A stretch of DNA of 64,000 nt from Halobaculum magnesiiphilum. GTDB lineage: Archaea; Halobacteriota; Halobacteria; Halobacteriales; Haloferacaceae. Made by a program: the position numbers and the translations under genes. Positions 25,101-34,003 of the stretch are shown one piece after another. The stretch is taken from contig NZ_CP081958.1 of NCBI RefSeq assembly GCF_019823105.1, positions 62,001-126,000 on the forward strand, read 5' to 3'. The notes below the pieces were generated by a model. The model worked only from the letters and a program-made list of their open reading frames with translations. It was not told the DNA's origin and made no database searches. Every line of letters begins with the position of its first letter. Position 1 is the first letter of the stretch.

Positions 25101-25661
25101 ATGTCAGGCCGCGTATACCGACTTCACTCGACGCTCGAACTGCCTCTGGAAGACCTGCAGGACCACTTCGCGTCCGACCCGGAACTCCCGGAGGGCGTCG
25201 AGGACGTCGACATCACACGCCGGAACAACACGCTCATTCTGAAGGCGGTGTCGAACGACGAATCGATCGGCAAGTACACCCCGACCGCGCAGCTGAAGGC
25301 GAGCGTCTCCGAGACGCGCGTGTACGAGGAGGAGCCGCCCCGGACGGGAGGCGGCTGGATGCAGGAGGAGGAGGAGGAGATCCCCTCCGAACTCGTCGAG
25401 TTCGCCTGCTTCAAGGGCGACCGCGAGACGGTGTTGCAGAACACCGCGCTGCAGTATCAGATGTTCCTCGTGCTCCGCGAGATCGCGCTGCTGTCGGAGA
25501 AGGGGACGCTCACCGCGATCACCGAGGTCGACGAGGAGCTCCACGCCCACCGCATCGTCGAGGGCGAGGAGCGCCCCGCCAGCGTCGAGGTCGTCGAGAC
25601 CCCGAACCGCGACGCCGAGAAGGGTGGCGTCGAGTGGCGGGACAACAAGTTCATCAGCTGA
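25101..25661 (+). CDS. Conserved haloarchaeal protein of unknown function
   Basis: A soluble, acidic protein of 186 residues from the ATG at 25101 (MSGRVYRLHSTLELPLEDLQDHF). It has a patch of five to six Glu residues (MQEEEEEIPSEL) in the middle, and a helical stretch (ENTALQYQMFLVLREIALLSEKGTL) after it. I do not recognise a named domain, nor any metal or nucleotide motif. Codon use is as in its neighbours, which supports a real gene. Confidence 0.75.
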   Translation: MSGRVYRLHSTLELPLEDLQDHFASDPELPEGVEDVDITRRNNTLILKAVSNDESIGKYTPTAQLKASVSETRVYEEEPPRTGGGWMQEEEEEIPSELVEFACFKGDRETVLQNTALQYQMFLVLREIALLSEKGTLTAITEVDEELHAHRIVEGEERPASVEVVETPNRDAEKGGVEWRDNKFIS

Positions 25662-25781
25662 TCGGGGCGCAGCATCCGGGCGGGCCGGTTCGCACGCGTC
25701 GGTCCGGTCAGGGCCGGACGGCCGACGGCGCTCGCGAGTCGCTCCGGATCCCCTCGCGACCGCCGGTTACGGTCACAAGAA

Positions 25782-25800
25782 CTTTAGCCGTCTAATTATA
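25782..25800 (+). promoter_or_regulatory. Likely promoter of the PAPS-reductase-like gene
   Basis: AACTTTAGCCGTCTAATTAT stands out as AT-rich directly upstream of the ATG at 25815. CTTTAG at about 25784-25789 lies near the TATA-box distance for a leaderless message; TAATTATA slightly downstream is the alternative. Confidence 0.45.
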
Positions 25801-25814
25801 TCTCATTACCAGGC

Positions 25815-26798
25815 ATGGCCGACTCACAACAGCAGTTCCCGGAGTATCTGGACGTGGACTACACCGCCGGCGAGGGCGAGGAGCCCGGCGACTACCCCAG
25901 CATCGAGCACAAGCTCGAGAAGGCGCTGGAGGTCGTCGAGACCGGCCTTCGCGAGTACGACAACCCCGCGGTGATGTGGACCGGCGGGAAGGACTCGACG
26001 CTGACGCTGTACTTCGTGAAGGAGGTCGTCGAGCAGCACGACGAGCTGGAGCTGCCGGTGACGGTGTTCATCGACCACTACCAGCACTTCGACGAGCTGA
26101 TGGACTTCGTCCGCCACTGGGCCGCCGAGTGGGACCTCGAGGTCAAGTGGGCCCGCAACACCGACGTGGGCGAGTACGTCGACGAGAACGGGCTCGAGCC
26201 GGGCGACGACATCCCCGTCGAGGCGCTCTCCGAGCACAACCGGCACCACATCCGCAACATCCTGGAGTACGAGGAGGACACGTTCCCGTTCTTGCTGGAC
26301 ACGTACGTCGGCAACCACCTGCTGAAGACGGTCGCGCTCAACGACACGCTGGAGAGCGAGGACATCGACGGCATCATCTCGGGCATCCGCTGGGACGAGC
26401 AGGAGGCCCGCGCCGACGAGACGTTCTTCTCGCCGCGTCACGACCCGGAGATCTACCCGCCGCACGACCGCATCCAGCCGATCCTGCAGTTCGAGGAGGC
26501 CGACGTGTGGGACGCCTTCTGGTACTTCGTCGTGCCGGAGACGGTCGAGGGCTACCCCGAGGACGGCTACGTCCCGCAGGGGTTCGACGACCTGCCGGAG
26601 GGCATCGAGATCGAGGACATCCCCGTCTCGCCGAAGTACTTCGCTGGCTTCCGCTCGCTGGGCTCGGAGATCTCGACGGACAAGTCCGCCGAGGAGCCCG
26701 CCTGGCTGCAGGACATGGAGAACACGACCGAGCGCGCCGGCCGCGCCCAGGACAAGGAGGACCTGATGGAGCGCCTCCGCGACCTGGGCTACATGTGA
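25815..26798 (+). CDS. PAPS reductase-family (adenylylsulfate/ATP-pyrophosphatase) protein
   Basis: A 327-residue protein of the PAPS reductase/DNA sulfur modification family, an ATP-pyrophosphatase fold. The nucleotide loop is WTGGKDST (55-62); later motifs include GIRWDEQEARADETFFSPR and RIQPILQFEEADVWDAFWYF, which are typical of CysD/CysH-like proteins. It lacks the C-terminal ECG-x4-H/C motif of true CysH reductases, so it may be an adenylyl-transferring enzyme or a sulfur-transfer protein. No other sulfur gene is adjacent. Confidence 0.82.
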   Translation: MADSQQQFPEYLDVDYTAGEGEEPGDYPSIEHKLEKALEVVETGLREYDNPAVMWTGGKDSTLTLYFVKEVVEQHDELELPVTVFIDHYQHFDELMDFVRHWAAEWDLEVKWARNTDVGEYVDENGLEPGDDIPVEALSEHNRHHIRNILEYEEDTFPFLLDTYVGNHLLKTVALNDTLESEDIDGIISGIRWDEQEARADETFFSPRHDPEIYPPHDRIQPILQFEEADVWDAFWYFVVPETVEGYPEDGYVPQGFDDLPEGIEIEDIPVSPKYFAGFRSLGSEISTDKSAEEPAWLQDMENTTERAGRAQDKEDLMERLRDLGYM

Positions 26799-26911
26799 GG
26801 ACGGCAAGCACCCGACGGTCGGACCGGACCGCGTAGCCTGTCACCAACCCGCCCATCCTTTCTGACCGGGACTCGGATCGCCCACCAGGCAGCGATCGGT
26901 TCGCCGCCGAG

Positions 26912-27961
26912 CTATCGCTTCTCGATCGGGACCCGCGTCCAGCCGTCGCCCGCGCGGTCCGGACGGATCGGACGGATCGGACGGAGGCCGTCGACGCCAC
27001 GATCGGGCGATCGCCCGAGCACCCCCTCGCGCTCGGCCCGCCGTCGAAGGCGTTCGATCCGTTCGTCCATCGGCGGATGCGTCGACAGGAGGCGGACGAG
27101 CGGCTGTTCTTCCCCGTCACGGCCGCGGCGATACAGCGGCGCGAACGGGAACGGCGACCGGCTCGCACTGTCGATCCTCCGCAGGGCGCTCGCCAGCGCG
27201 AGCGGCCGTCCGGTCACCTCGACCGCGCGGTCGTCGGCCGCGTGCTCCCGCCGCCGGGAGTACGCGCGCAACAGCAGCGTCAACGCGATCAACAGCAGGG
27301 TCAGCGTCCGTTTGAGGCCGACGTGCAGCCGGCCGGGGAGCGTCCGGTGCCAGCGGTCCGGCGCGCCCCGGACGAGCGCGACCCCGCGGGCGAACCCGCC
27401 GGCGACGGCCGCGACCGGCACGAGCGCGAGCGCGACGAGTCCCACGGCGGTGTGGACGACGCTGTGGCCGAGCGTCTGTACGAGGCCGTCGCGACCCTCG
27501 ATGTGGGCGAGTTCGTGGGCGAGCACGCCCTCCAGCTCCGTGGCCGACAGCAGGCGAAACAGCGAGTAGTCGATCACGAGCGCCGGAGTCGGGCCGCCGA
27601 GCGCGAGCGCGTTCGGCTCGCCCAGGCGGGCGACGAACACGCGCGGACGCGCCACATCCATCCCGCCGGCGAGCGCGTCGACGATCCGGTGGACTGTCGG
27701 CGCGCGCTCGCGCGGTACCTCGCGGGCGTCGAGGCCGGCGAGCGTGCGGCCGGTTCCGAACCGGTAGGTCAGGTAGCCGGACGCGAGCGTCGCCACGAGG
27801 AACGCCGCCGCCAGCGTGAGCGGGTCGGGGCGGTTCGCCCAGACGAACCGCACGAGCAGCCAGAGCGCGCCTGCGACGACGGCGTAAACCGCGATGGTCG
27901 CTGCGCCCGCGACGACCATGGCCGTCCGGACTCCGAGGGGCGCATCCGGGGCCGAGGACAT
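26912..27961 (-). CDS. htpX: M48-family zinc metalloprotease (HtpX-like)
   Basis: Membrane-bound protease expected to degrade damaged membrane proteins. The 349-residue protein has two N-terminal membrane helices (about 13-40 and 48-66), the zinc motif HELAH (149-153) and two further hydrophobic segments (about 165-190 and 222-240). The third zinc ligand region is SRRREHAADDRAVE, and a LSTHPPMDERIERL motif follows. Length and order match HtpX-type M48B peptidases. It diverges from the Dph6-like gene on the other strand. Confidence 0.9.
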   Translation of the reverse strand: MSSAPDAPLGVRTAMVVAGAATIAVYAVVAGALWLLVRFVWANRPDPLTLAAAFLVATLASGYLTYRFGTGRTLAGLDAREVPRERAPTVHRIVDALAGGMDVARPRVFVARLGEPNALALGGPTPALVIDYSLFRLLSATELEGVLAHELAHIEGRDGLVQTLGHSVVHTAVGLVALALVPVAAVAGGFARGVALVRGAPDRWHRTLPGRLHVGLKRTLTLLLIALTLLLRAYSRRREHAADDRAVEVTGRPLALASALRRIDSASRSPFPFAPLYRRGRDGEEQPLVRLLSTHPPMDERIERLRRRAEREGVLGRSPDRGVDGLRPIRPIRPDRAGDGWTRVPIEKR

Positions 27962-28067
27962 GAGTCGTCGGTCCTACGCCGTGGGTGCCCAAACCGATGT
28001 CGGCGCGGGCGACGGGACGCCGCCGCCGACCGTCACGGGTAAGGCCGGGTCGGCGCGTATCGACGGT

Positions 28068-28829
28068 ATGAGCGACGACGAGGGCGGCGACACGGCCGCC
28101 GGCGGCGACGGAGACGGCGACGGCGCCTACGTCGGGCTGTTCTCCGGCGGGAAGGACTCCTCGTGGGCGGTGTACCGGGCGCTGGAGCGCGGGCTCCCCG
28201 TCGAGCGACTGCTGACGGTCCATCCCGCGGGCGACTCGTACATGTACCACGTCCCCGAGACGCGCCTCGCGGTGCTGGCGGCCGAGAGCATCGGGCTCCC
28301 GCTGGTCGAGGTCGAACCCGACGACTTCGGCGCCGACGAGGCGACCGACTCGGGCGCCCAGGGCGACAGCGAGCTGGAGCCGATGGAGGCGGCGCTGACC
28401 GACCTCGCGGCGGATCTGCCGATCGCGGGCGTCACCGCCGGCGCCGTCGAGTCGGAGTTCCAGACGAGCCGGATCGAGGCGATGTGCGACCGCCTCGGGA
28501 TCGATCTCTTCGCGCCGCTGTGGCAGCGCGACCCCCGAACGCTGGCCGAGGAAATGATCGACGCCGGCTTCGAGATCCGGATCCTCCAGGTCGCGGCCGC
28601 GGGGCTCGACGAGTCGTGGCTCGGCCGCACCATCGATCGCGAGGCGCTGGCGGAGCTGGAGCGGCTCAACGACGAGTACGGCGTCCACCTGCTCGGCGAG
28701 GGCGGGGAGTTCGAGACGTTCGTGGTCGACGGGCCCCACATGGACCGGCGGATCGAGTTGGAGTACGACACGGAATGGGACGGCACTCGGGGACGGATCC
28801 GGGTGACGGGCGCCCGGCTGGCGGAGTAA
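28068..28829 (+). CDS. Diphthine--ammonia ligase-type ATP-binding protein (Dph6-like)
   Basis: An N-type ATP-pyrophosphatase of 253 residues, the family that amidates diphthine on elongation factor 2 in archaea and eukaryotes. The ATP loop is LFSGGKDSSWAVY near residue 27. The family's second signature is visible as LLGEGGEFETFVVDGP. The ATG at 28068 is chosen because it lies just before the conserved core; an upstream ATG at 27960 would add a non-conserved stretch. The stop codon is duplicated in a short repeat (28822-28840). Confidence 0.85.
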   Translation: MSDDEGGDTAAGGDGDGDGAYVGLFSGGKDSSWAVYRALERGLPVERLLTVHPAGDSYMYHVPETRLAVLAAESIGLPLVEVEPDDFGADEATDSGAQGDSELEPMEAALTDLAADLPIAGVTAGAVESEFQTSRIEAMCDRLGIDLFAPLWQRDPRTLAEEMIDAGFEIRILQVAAAGLDESWLGRTIDREALAELERLNDEYGVHLLGEGGEFETFVVDGPHMDRRIELEYDTEWDGTRGRIRVTGARLAE

Positions 28830-28840
28830 AACGGAGTAAA
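28822..28840 (+). repeat. Short direct repeat across the Dph6-like stop
   Basis: CGGAGTAAA occurs at 28822-28830 and 28832-28840, a period of 10. Both copies hold a TAA; the first is the gene stop, the second lies in a different frame. Confidence 0.6.
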
Positions 28841-28870
28841 CGGGCGACCGAGTCGGAGCGATTCGTTGGC

Positions 28871-29842
28871 TCAGCCTTCCTCGTTCGTCAGCCGCGAGTG
28901 CGCGCCGATGAGCGCGCCCGACAGGTCGAGCCCGTCGACGACGGTCTCCTCGTCGATGATGCTGCGGCGCACGTCGGCGTCTCGGACGGTCGCGTTTCTG
29001 AAGACGACCGACGAATCGAGCGAGGAGTCGACGATCTCCGCGCCCTCGAGGACGTACACGTCGTCGCCGATCTCGGAGTTCTCGACGGTCGCGTCCGGGT
29101 GGACGATCGACTCGCCGTCGAGGTACCACGAGACGGCATCGAGGTAGCTCTCGGGAGTGCCGATGTCGAACCACGCCTCCTCGAAGGTGAACGCGTGGAC
29201 GGGTTGGCGCGACTGGAGCCACTGGATGAACCAGCCCGGCTCGTCGGGGTTGTTGCCGTCAGAGAGGTACTCCTCGAAGTCCGGGAGCGTCCCCTGCGGG
29301 AACGCGTAGCAGGCGATGGACACGAGCGTGCTCTTGGGGTCCTCGGGCTTCTCCTGGAAGTCGATGACGCGGTCGCCGTCGAGTTCGACCAGGCCGTAAC
29401 TCTTCGCACGCTCGCGCGATCCCACGTCGTAGGCCGCCAGCGCCGGCGTCCCCTTCTCGGCGAAGAAGTCGACGAACTCCCCCACGTCGAAGGAGATCAG
29501 GTTGTCGCCGGCGACGACGACGAGGTCGTCGTCCACGTTCTCGCGGTCGATCAGCTGCGCGAGCGCCCCGACGACGCCGAACTTCTCGGACTCGGCGCTG
29601 GTGTCCTCGACGGAGACGGTCGGCTTCTCGAACTCCGAGTCCGCGAGGTACGCCTCGAACTCCCCCGCGAAGCGCTCGTTCGTGGAGACGAACACCTCGT
29701 CGATCCGGTCGTCCGCCTCCAGATCGCCGAAGATCTCGTCGATGACGGTGCCGTCGCCGACCGGAAGCAGCATCTTCGGCCGGTTGCGAGTGATCGGCCA
29801 CAGCCTCGTCGCGTACCCCCCAGCGAGCACAACTGCCTTCAT
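28871..29842 (-). CDS. Sugar-1-phosphate nucleotidyltransferase
   Basis: A 323-residue protein forming an NDP-sugar from NTP and sugar 1-phosphate. The N-terminal signature is VLAGGYATRLWPITRNRPKM with LLPVGDG (about 5-30); VVAGDNLISF carries the metal-binding Asp; FDIGTPESYLDAV is the sugar-binding end of the domain. The C-terminal 80 residues show hexapeptide-like repeats (IVHPDATVENSEIGDDVYVLEGAEIVDSS) of a left-handed beta-helix. The ATG at 29840-29842 gives MKAVVLAGG, the canonical start. The nucleotide and sugar are unknown; surface glycan synthesis is likely. Confidence 0.88.
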   Translation of the reverse strand: MKAVVLAGGYATRLWPITRNRPKMLLPVGDGTVIDEIFGDLEADDRIDEVFVSTNERFAGEFEAYLADSEFEKPTVSVEDTSAESEKFGVVGALAQLIDRENVDDDLVVVAGDNLISFDVGEFVDFFAEKGTPALAAYDVGSRERAKSYGLVELDGDRVIDFQEKPEDPKSTLVSIACYAFPQGTLPDFEEYLSDGNNPDEPGWFIQWLQSRQPVHAFTFEEAWFDIGTPESYLDAVSWYLDGESIVHPDATVENSEIGDDVYVLEGAEIVDSSLDSSVVFRNATVRDADVRRSIIDEETVVDGLDLSGALIGAHSRLTNEEG

Positions 29843-29973
29843 GGACTCAGGGTTACGCCCGACCGACAAGGGTTTTTCCTCTTTCGATTCACGTTTCCGA
29901 CAGGTTATCGCCGGCACCGACCCGGACGGCGGTCGCCCGAAACCGATTCCCGCGGCGGCGACCTACGGTCGGT

Positions 29974-30261
29974 ATGCCCGATCGGACGACCCGCGAGCGG
30001 ATCGCCGAGGCGCTGCGCGAGCGGGCGTGTTCCGGCAGCGCGCTCGCCGCCGAGTTCGACGTGCCCCGTTCCGTCGTGTACGACCACCTGGACCACGTCG
30101 CGGAGTCGCTGCCCCAGAGCGAACAGTTTCTGGTCGCGCCGCCGACGTGTCGCGACTGCGGCTTCGACGACTTCGACGACCCGGTGAACGCCCCGTCGCG
30201 GTGTCCCGAGTGCAAGGGAGAGAACGTCGAGGAGCCGCGGTTCGTGATCGAGTCGGACTGA
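29974..30261 (+). CDS. HTH/zinc-ribbon predicted transcriptional regulator
   Basis: A 95-residue archaeal protein that joins a helix-turn-helix (about 8-45, CSGSALAAEFDVPRSVVYDHLDHVAESL) to a C-terminal zinc ribbon with Cys59, Cys62, Cys77 and Cys80. This domain pair is a known archaeal family of predicted regulators with no defined target. It diverges from the sugar nucleotidyltransferase gene with a 131-base spacer, so it might control that gene. Confidence 0.85.
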   Translation: MPDRTTRERIAEALRERACSGSALAAEFDVPRSVVYDHLDHVAESLPQSEQFLVAPPTCRDCGFDDFDDPVNAPSRCPECKGENVEEPRFVIESD

Positions 30262-30304
30262 CGCCGGCCTGCGGCGACATCGGGACGCAGTCGCTTCGCA
30301 TACG

Positions 30305-30362
30305 CGGTCGCCTCGTCTACGCGGCCGCGTTGACTACACGGTCGCCTCGTCTACGCGGCCGC
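30305..30362 (-). repeat. Perfect 24-bp direct repeat across the DJ-1-type gene stop
   Basis: Bases 30305-30328 and 30339-30362 are identical over all 24 positions, with a period of 34. The right-hand copy contains the final codons and TAG stop of the minus-strand gene at 30351; the left-hand copy repeats the TAG at 30317-30319 in another frame. Flanks are partly similar as well. Confidence 0.92.
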
Positions 30363-31046
30363 CTCGACGCCCAGTTCCGCGAGGAGCGTCTCGGCGGCCT
30401 CGCTCGACGAACCGGGCCCGCGGGCGGTGATCAGGTCGCCGTCGACGGTGACGCTGGTGTCGACGTCGAGCTCGGCGTCGAAGTTCCCGCCGGCGGCGAC
30501 GACCTCGTCCTCGACCCAGTACGGGAGCTTGCGCCCCTCGACCCGGTCGAGGTCGTCGACGATCCCCTCCTCCCACTCGTTCGGGAAGCCGGTCACGTCG
30601 CGGCCGTCGACGAGGAACTCCCCGTCCGTGGTCCGCGTGAACGCGAGGATCCCGACGGCGTGACAGACGACCAGCGCGACGCCGTCGTCGCCGGCGACCG
30701 CCTCCCGGAGCATGCCGCGGGCGTGGCGGTCCTGGTTCACGTCCCAGACGGTGCCGTGGCCGCCGGGGAACACGACGGCGTCGTGGTCGGCGGCGTCGAC
30801 CGTCGAGATCGGTTCGGGATCGCGGAGCCGGTCGTCGGTCTCGTGGATCTCGCGGTACCGTTCGACGGTCTCCTCGCCCACGTCCTCGGGGTCGAGCGAA
30901 CGCTCGTCCACCACCGGCGGCGACCCGGACGGCGTCGCCACGGTCACGTCGACGCCGGCGGCGTCGAGTGTCGTGAGCGGTTCGATACACTCCTCGGCCC
31001 AGTACCCCTCCTCGCTGACGACGAACAGCGCCGTGGTATCGCTCAT
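30351..31046 (-). CDS. DJ-1/PfpI-family protein (class I glutamine amidotransferase-like)
   Basis: A 231-residue protein of the DJ-1/PfpI superfamily. The nucleophile elbow is VVCHAVG with Cys128 and His129, and the acidic residue expected to pair with Cys is in YWAEECIEPL near residue 18. FPGGHGTVWDV precedes it. The arrangement fits the Hsp31-like glyoxalase III/deglycase branch. A protease or chaperone role is possible and cannot be separated by sequence. The gene is monocistronic. Confidence 0.87.
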   Translation of the reverse strand: MSDTTALFVVSEEGYWAEECIEPLTTLDAAGVDVTVATPSGSPPVVDERSLDPEDVGEETVERYREIHETDDRLRDPEPISTVDAADHDAVVFPGGHGTVWDVNQDRHARGMLREAVAGDDGVALVVCHAVGILAFTRTTDGEFLVDGRDVTGFPNEWEEGIVDDLDRVEGRKLPYWVEDEVVAAGGNFDAELDVDTSVTVDGDLITARGPGSSSEAAETLLAELGVEAAA

Positions 31047-31228
31047 GCGTTCGATGATCAGGACCCGAACTCCGGAAAACGTGTCGCCGGCGGAACTGCA
31101 TCCGCTCGGCGGGCGGCCGTCCCGTCGTCGGGAGGGCGACCGCGGCGGAGGCCGGCTCGTCGTCCGCAGCGACGGCCCGGTCGGCCGTTCCCGGGCCGCT
31201 TATGCCGACCGACCGACAACGTGGGAGT

Positions 31229-31504
31229 ATGGCAGTGGGTACGCGGACGGTACTCGCCCTCCTCGGCGGGGTCGTGCTGACGGTGGGGGTGTACCTCCAC
31301 GCGACCGAGCGCGAGAGCACCGGCTACGCGGTGATGGCGCTGGGGTTCGCGACCGCGGGCGCCTGGGCGTTTCTCGGCATGGAGCTGGCCCGGCTCGGCC
31401 GGGCGTCGACGCCGGAGACGACGTACCTCTCGGGCGCGATGGCCGCCGTCACCCTCGCGATGTACTTCGGGATCCGCGCGCGAGCGCTCACGAGGGGCGA
31501 GTGA
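31229..31504 (+). CDS. Small membrane protein of unknown function
   Basis: A 91-residue protein with three predicted membrane helices (about 5-22, 31-50, 65-82) separated by short charged loops. No family recognised. The ATG at 31229 starts directly before the first helix; the ATG at 31202 would add nine residues. Confidence 0.65.
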   Translation: MAVGTRTVLALLGGVVLTVGVYLHATERESTGYAVMALGFATAGAWAFLGMELARLGRASTPETTYLSGAMAAVTLAMYFGIRARALTRGE

Positions 31505-31673
31505 GCGGTCCAACGGGGCTCTCCCCCCGTCGAACACATTCCCAAACCTACAATAAATCTGTCTTTCGTTCACGGCGGTTTTCGCGAGGTCACGATCGTC
31601 GAACGTAATCGGCGACTAATTTACATTCGTGAGTTCTGCGACCGGTTCCTGGGGAAACAACGGTATAGATGGG

Positions 31674-31689
31674 TGAAATACTGATTTCA
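31674..31689. promoter_or_regulatory. Palindrome upstream of the peptide ABC importer
   Basis: TGAAAT-ACTG-ATTTCA has two perfect 6-base arms around a 4-base centre. It lies 66-81 bases before the ATG of the binding-protein gene, inside an AT-rich 130-bp island. It could be an operator for control of the transporter operon; no regulator gene is adjacent. Confidence 0.5.
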
Positions 31690-31720
31690 GTGATCTGCTT
31701 CGTTGTGCGAGGATCCCACA

Positions 31721-31732
31721 TACTTAAGTTTG
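31721..31732 (+). promoter_or_regulatory. Likely TATA element of the ABC importer operon
   Basis: TACTTAAGTTTG lies 23-34 bases before the ATG at 31755. This is the usual distance from TATA box to start codon in leaderless haloarchaeal genes. Confidence 0.5.
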
Positions 31733-31754
31733 GTATTCCATAACGAAAGCGCGT

Positions 31755-33818
31755 ATGTCAGACAACCAGTCCGGTTCCAGCCGGCGTCGGTTCCTCCAGG
31801 GAACTGGCGTCGCTGCGGTCTCCGCCGGCCTCGCAGGCTGCTCAGGCAACGGCGGCGACGGCACCGAAACCCCCGGCGACGAGTCGACTCCAACCCCCGA
31901 TCAGACGCCGACCGAGGTAGAGAATACCGACGACATCCCGACCGGCGGGATCTTCGACTTCGGGATGGGGACCTCGCCGAACACGCTCAACGTGCTGGCG
32001 AGCTCCTCGGCGTACGTCGGCGTCATCACCGACCGGATCTACGAGTCCGGCGCGGCGATCGACCCGGTCAACTTCGAGATGCACCCGAACGTCTTCACCG
32101 ACTGGGACTACGAGGTGCTCGACGAGACCGGTGAGGACGACCGGCCGAACGTCGAGGTGTACTTCAACGTCCGAACGGACGGCCTCACCTGGAACGACGG
32201 GGAGGAGTTCACGGTCGACGACGTGATCTTCTCGTACAACTACCTGATGGAGCAGAACCCCGGCGGCTACGCCGCGTCCATCAACCCCATCGTCAGCGTC
32301 GAGGAGCACGACGGCGACTGGGACTGCGTAATGACCCTGAGCCAGCCGAACGGGACGTTCGCGTACGACCAGCTCGGCCTCCCGATCCTCCCGGAGCACC
32401 GCTGGGGGGACGTCGACGACTACCAGACCTACGAGCCGGCCGACACCGACTTCGGTCCCGTGGGGCTCGGCCCGGGCGTCGTCACGCAGTACGACCCCGA
32501 CACCGCCGTCGAGGTGTCGTTCGCCGACCGCCAGGGCGAGTACAACCTCTCGGAGCTGAGCTGGCGCGAGGAGGTCTCCGGTATCATCGCCGGCGGCCCG
32601 TTCATCGACGCCATGCGGATCCGCGTGTACTCTTCCACGTCGGCGCTGCACCAGGCGCTGTTCCAGGGCGACATCGACTCGCTGTACGACGGCGTCCGCA
32701 CCTCGCGGATCGGTGACGCCCAGGAGGACGAGAACATCGAGCTGTACGACGGCTTCGACACCGGCTACAGCCACTACTCGTTCAACCTCCGTCGGACGCC
32801 GCTGGACGACCTGCCGTTCCGGCAGGCGCTCAGCTTCGCGTTCGACGACTTCTACTGGACCCAGCAGCTGCTTCGCGATTACGCCCAGGAGGGCGACTTC
32901 GTGATGCCGCCCGGCTACACGGCCGTGCGTCCGGAGACGGGGTCGGACCAGGAACTGCTCGAAGGACCGTCGACACAGGCGTTCAGCTTCCGCCAGTCGA
33001 GCCCGAGCATTCCGGACGTCGAGGCGATCCGTTCGTTCCTCACGGAGGGGCAGATGATCACCGGCGAGGAGGGGACGTTCGTCGGGCAGGAGTATCCCGG
33101 CAGCCTCACCGGCGTCACCGCGAGCCAGACGGAGCCGAAGCACGACTACAGCTTCGGCCCCGTCGAGTCCGAAGTGCTCCAGGAGTCCGACGCCGAGCCC
33201 GATCAGGAGATCCGCGTCAACGGCGAGACGCTCACCGAGGTCCACGACGGACCGCTCACGATGCTGCTGTCGCCGGCGCAGGAGGCGCCCCAGACGGCCC
33301 AGATGGTCTCCGACTGGATCACCTCCCTCCACGAAGTCGGCATCCCGATCGACCGCGAGGTCGTCTCGTTCAACACCCGCGTCACCCGTGCGTACGGCTC
33401 CGAGGACTTCGACATCTTCAGCATGGGCTGGGTGAACCTCTCGCCGTTCGCGACGAACACGCTGTACAGCCTGTTCCACTCCGACAACGCCGACGACCAC
33501 TCGGTCGCGGAGACGGAGGGCGACGACGAGAACACCTCGACGCTGTTCAACAACGCGATGGGCTACGGGCTGTTCGAGGACGCGAGCGCCGACGACCTCA
33601 TCGACGAGGCGCGCACCACCCTCGACGCCGAGCCGCGCAACCAGGCCTCCCGGGAGGCCGTCGAGCGGATCTACCTCGACTTCCCGACGATGGTGACCAA
33701 CTACGGCGTTCCGAAGTGGCCGGTCTCCACCGAGTGGTCGGGTGCGATCGAGAACATCCCGGGTCCGGGTTCGACGTACCTCGGAACCCAGATCATGCAG
33801 CTTCACCAGAACGAGTAA
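31755..33818 (+). CDS. Peptide-type ABC transporter substrate-binding lipoprotein
   Basis: A 687-residue extracytoplasmic binding protein of solute-binding family 5 (peptides, nickel, oligosaccharides). The N-terminus has a Tat signal (RRRFLQ, 10-15) and a lipobox LAGC with Cys29, followed by an acidic Thr/Glu linker (about 30-58). The mature part contains GLTWNDGEEFTVDDVIFSYNYL and a long internal stretch (380-480) that makes it larger than the usual 500-600 residues. It heads a five-gene importer operon. The substrate is not evident; dipeptide or oligopeptide is the default guess. Confidence 0.9.
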   Translation: MSDNQSGSSRRRFLQGTGVAAVSAGLAGCSGNGGDGTETPGDESTPTPDQTPTEVENTDDIPTGGIFDFGMGTSPNTLNVLASSSAYVGVITDRIYESGAAIDPVNFEMHPNVFTDWDYEVLDETGEDDRPNVEVYFNVRTDGLTWNDGEEFTVDDVIFSYNYLMEQNPGGYAASINPIVSVEEHDGDWDCVMTLSQPNGTFAYDQLGLPILPEHRWGDVDDYQTYEPADTDFGPVGLGPGVVTQYDPDTAVEVSFADRQGEYNLSELSWREEVSGIIAGGPFIDAMRIRVYSSTSALHQALFQGDIDSLYDGVRTSRIGDAQEDENIELYDGFDTGYSHYSFNLRRTPLDDLPFRQALSFAFDDFYWTQQLLRDYAQEGDFVMPPGYTAVRPETGSDQELLEGPSTQAFSFRQSSPSIPDVEAIRSFLTEGQMITGEEGTFVGQEYPGSLTGVTASQTEPKHDYSFGPVESEVLQESDAEPDQEIRVNGETLTEVHDGPLTMLLSPAQEAPQTAQMVSDWITSLHEVGIPIDREVVSFNTRVTRAYGSEDFDIFSMGWVNLSPFATNTLYSLFHSDNADDHSVAETEGDDENTSTLFNNAMGYGLFEDASADDLIDEARTTLDAEPRNQASREAVERIYLDFPTMVTNYGVPKWPVSTEWSGAIENIPGPGSTYLGTQIMQLHQNE

Positions 33819-34003
33819 CGCCCCTCGAACCGATCGCCGCGTCCGACTGACGCGCGGCGTCGGGCACCCCGCTTTGCCCCCCTCGAACCGGTGGGGCGGA
33901 ACGGGGCCCCTGACGGCGTCGCCCGTCGGGTATCGGACGATTCAACAGGTTCAAACGGCCGCCTTCGTGATACAGTAGTACGCGGAACGGTCCCACAAAA
34001 CGC

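Noticed and set aside
33822-33890. Direct repeat CCCCTCGAACCG after the peptide-binding protein gene
   Set aside because: The two copies (about 33823 and 33879) are 57 bases apart and both lie outside the coding end, so I did not count them with the stop-spanning repeats; chance similarity cannot be excluded.
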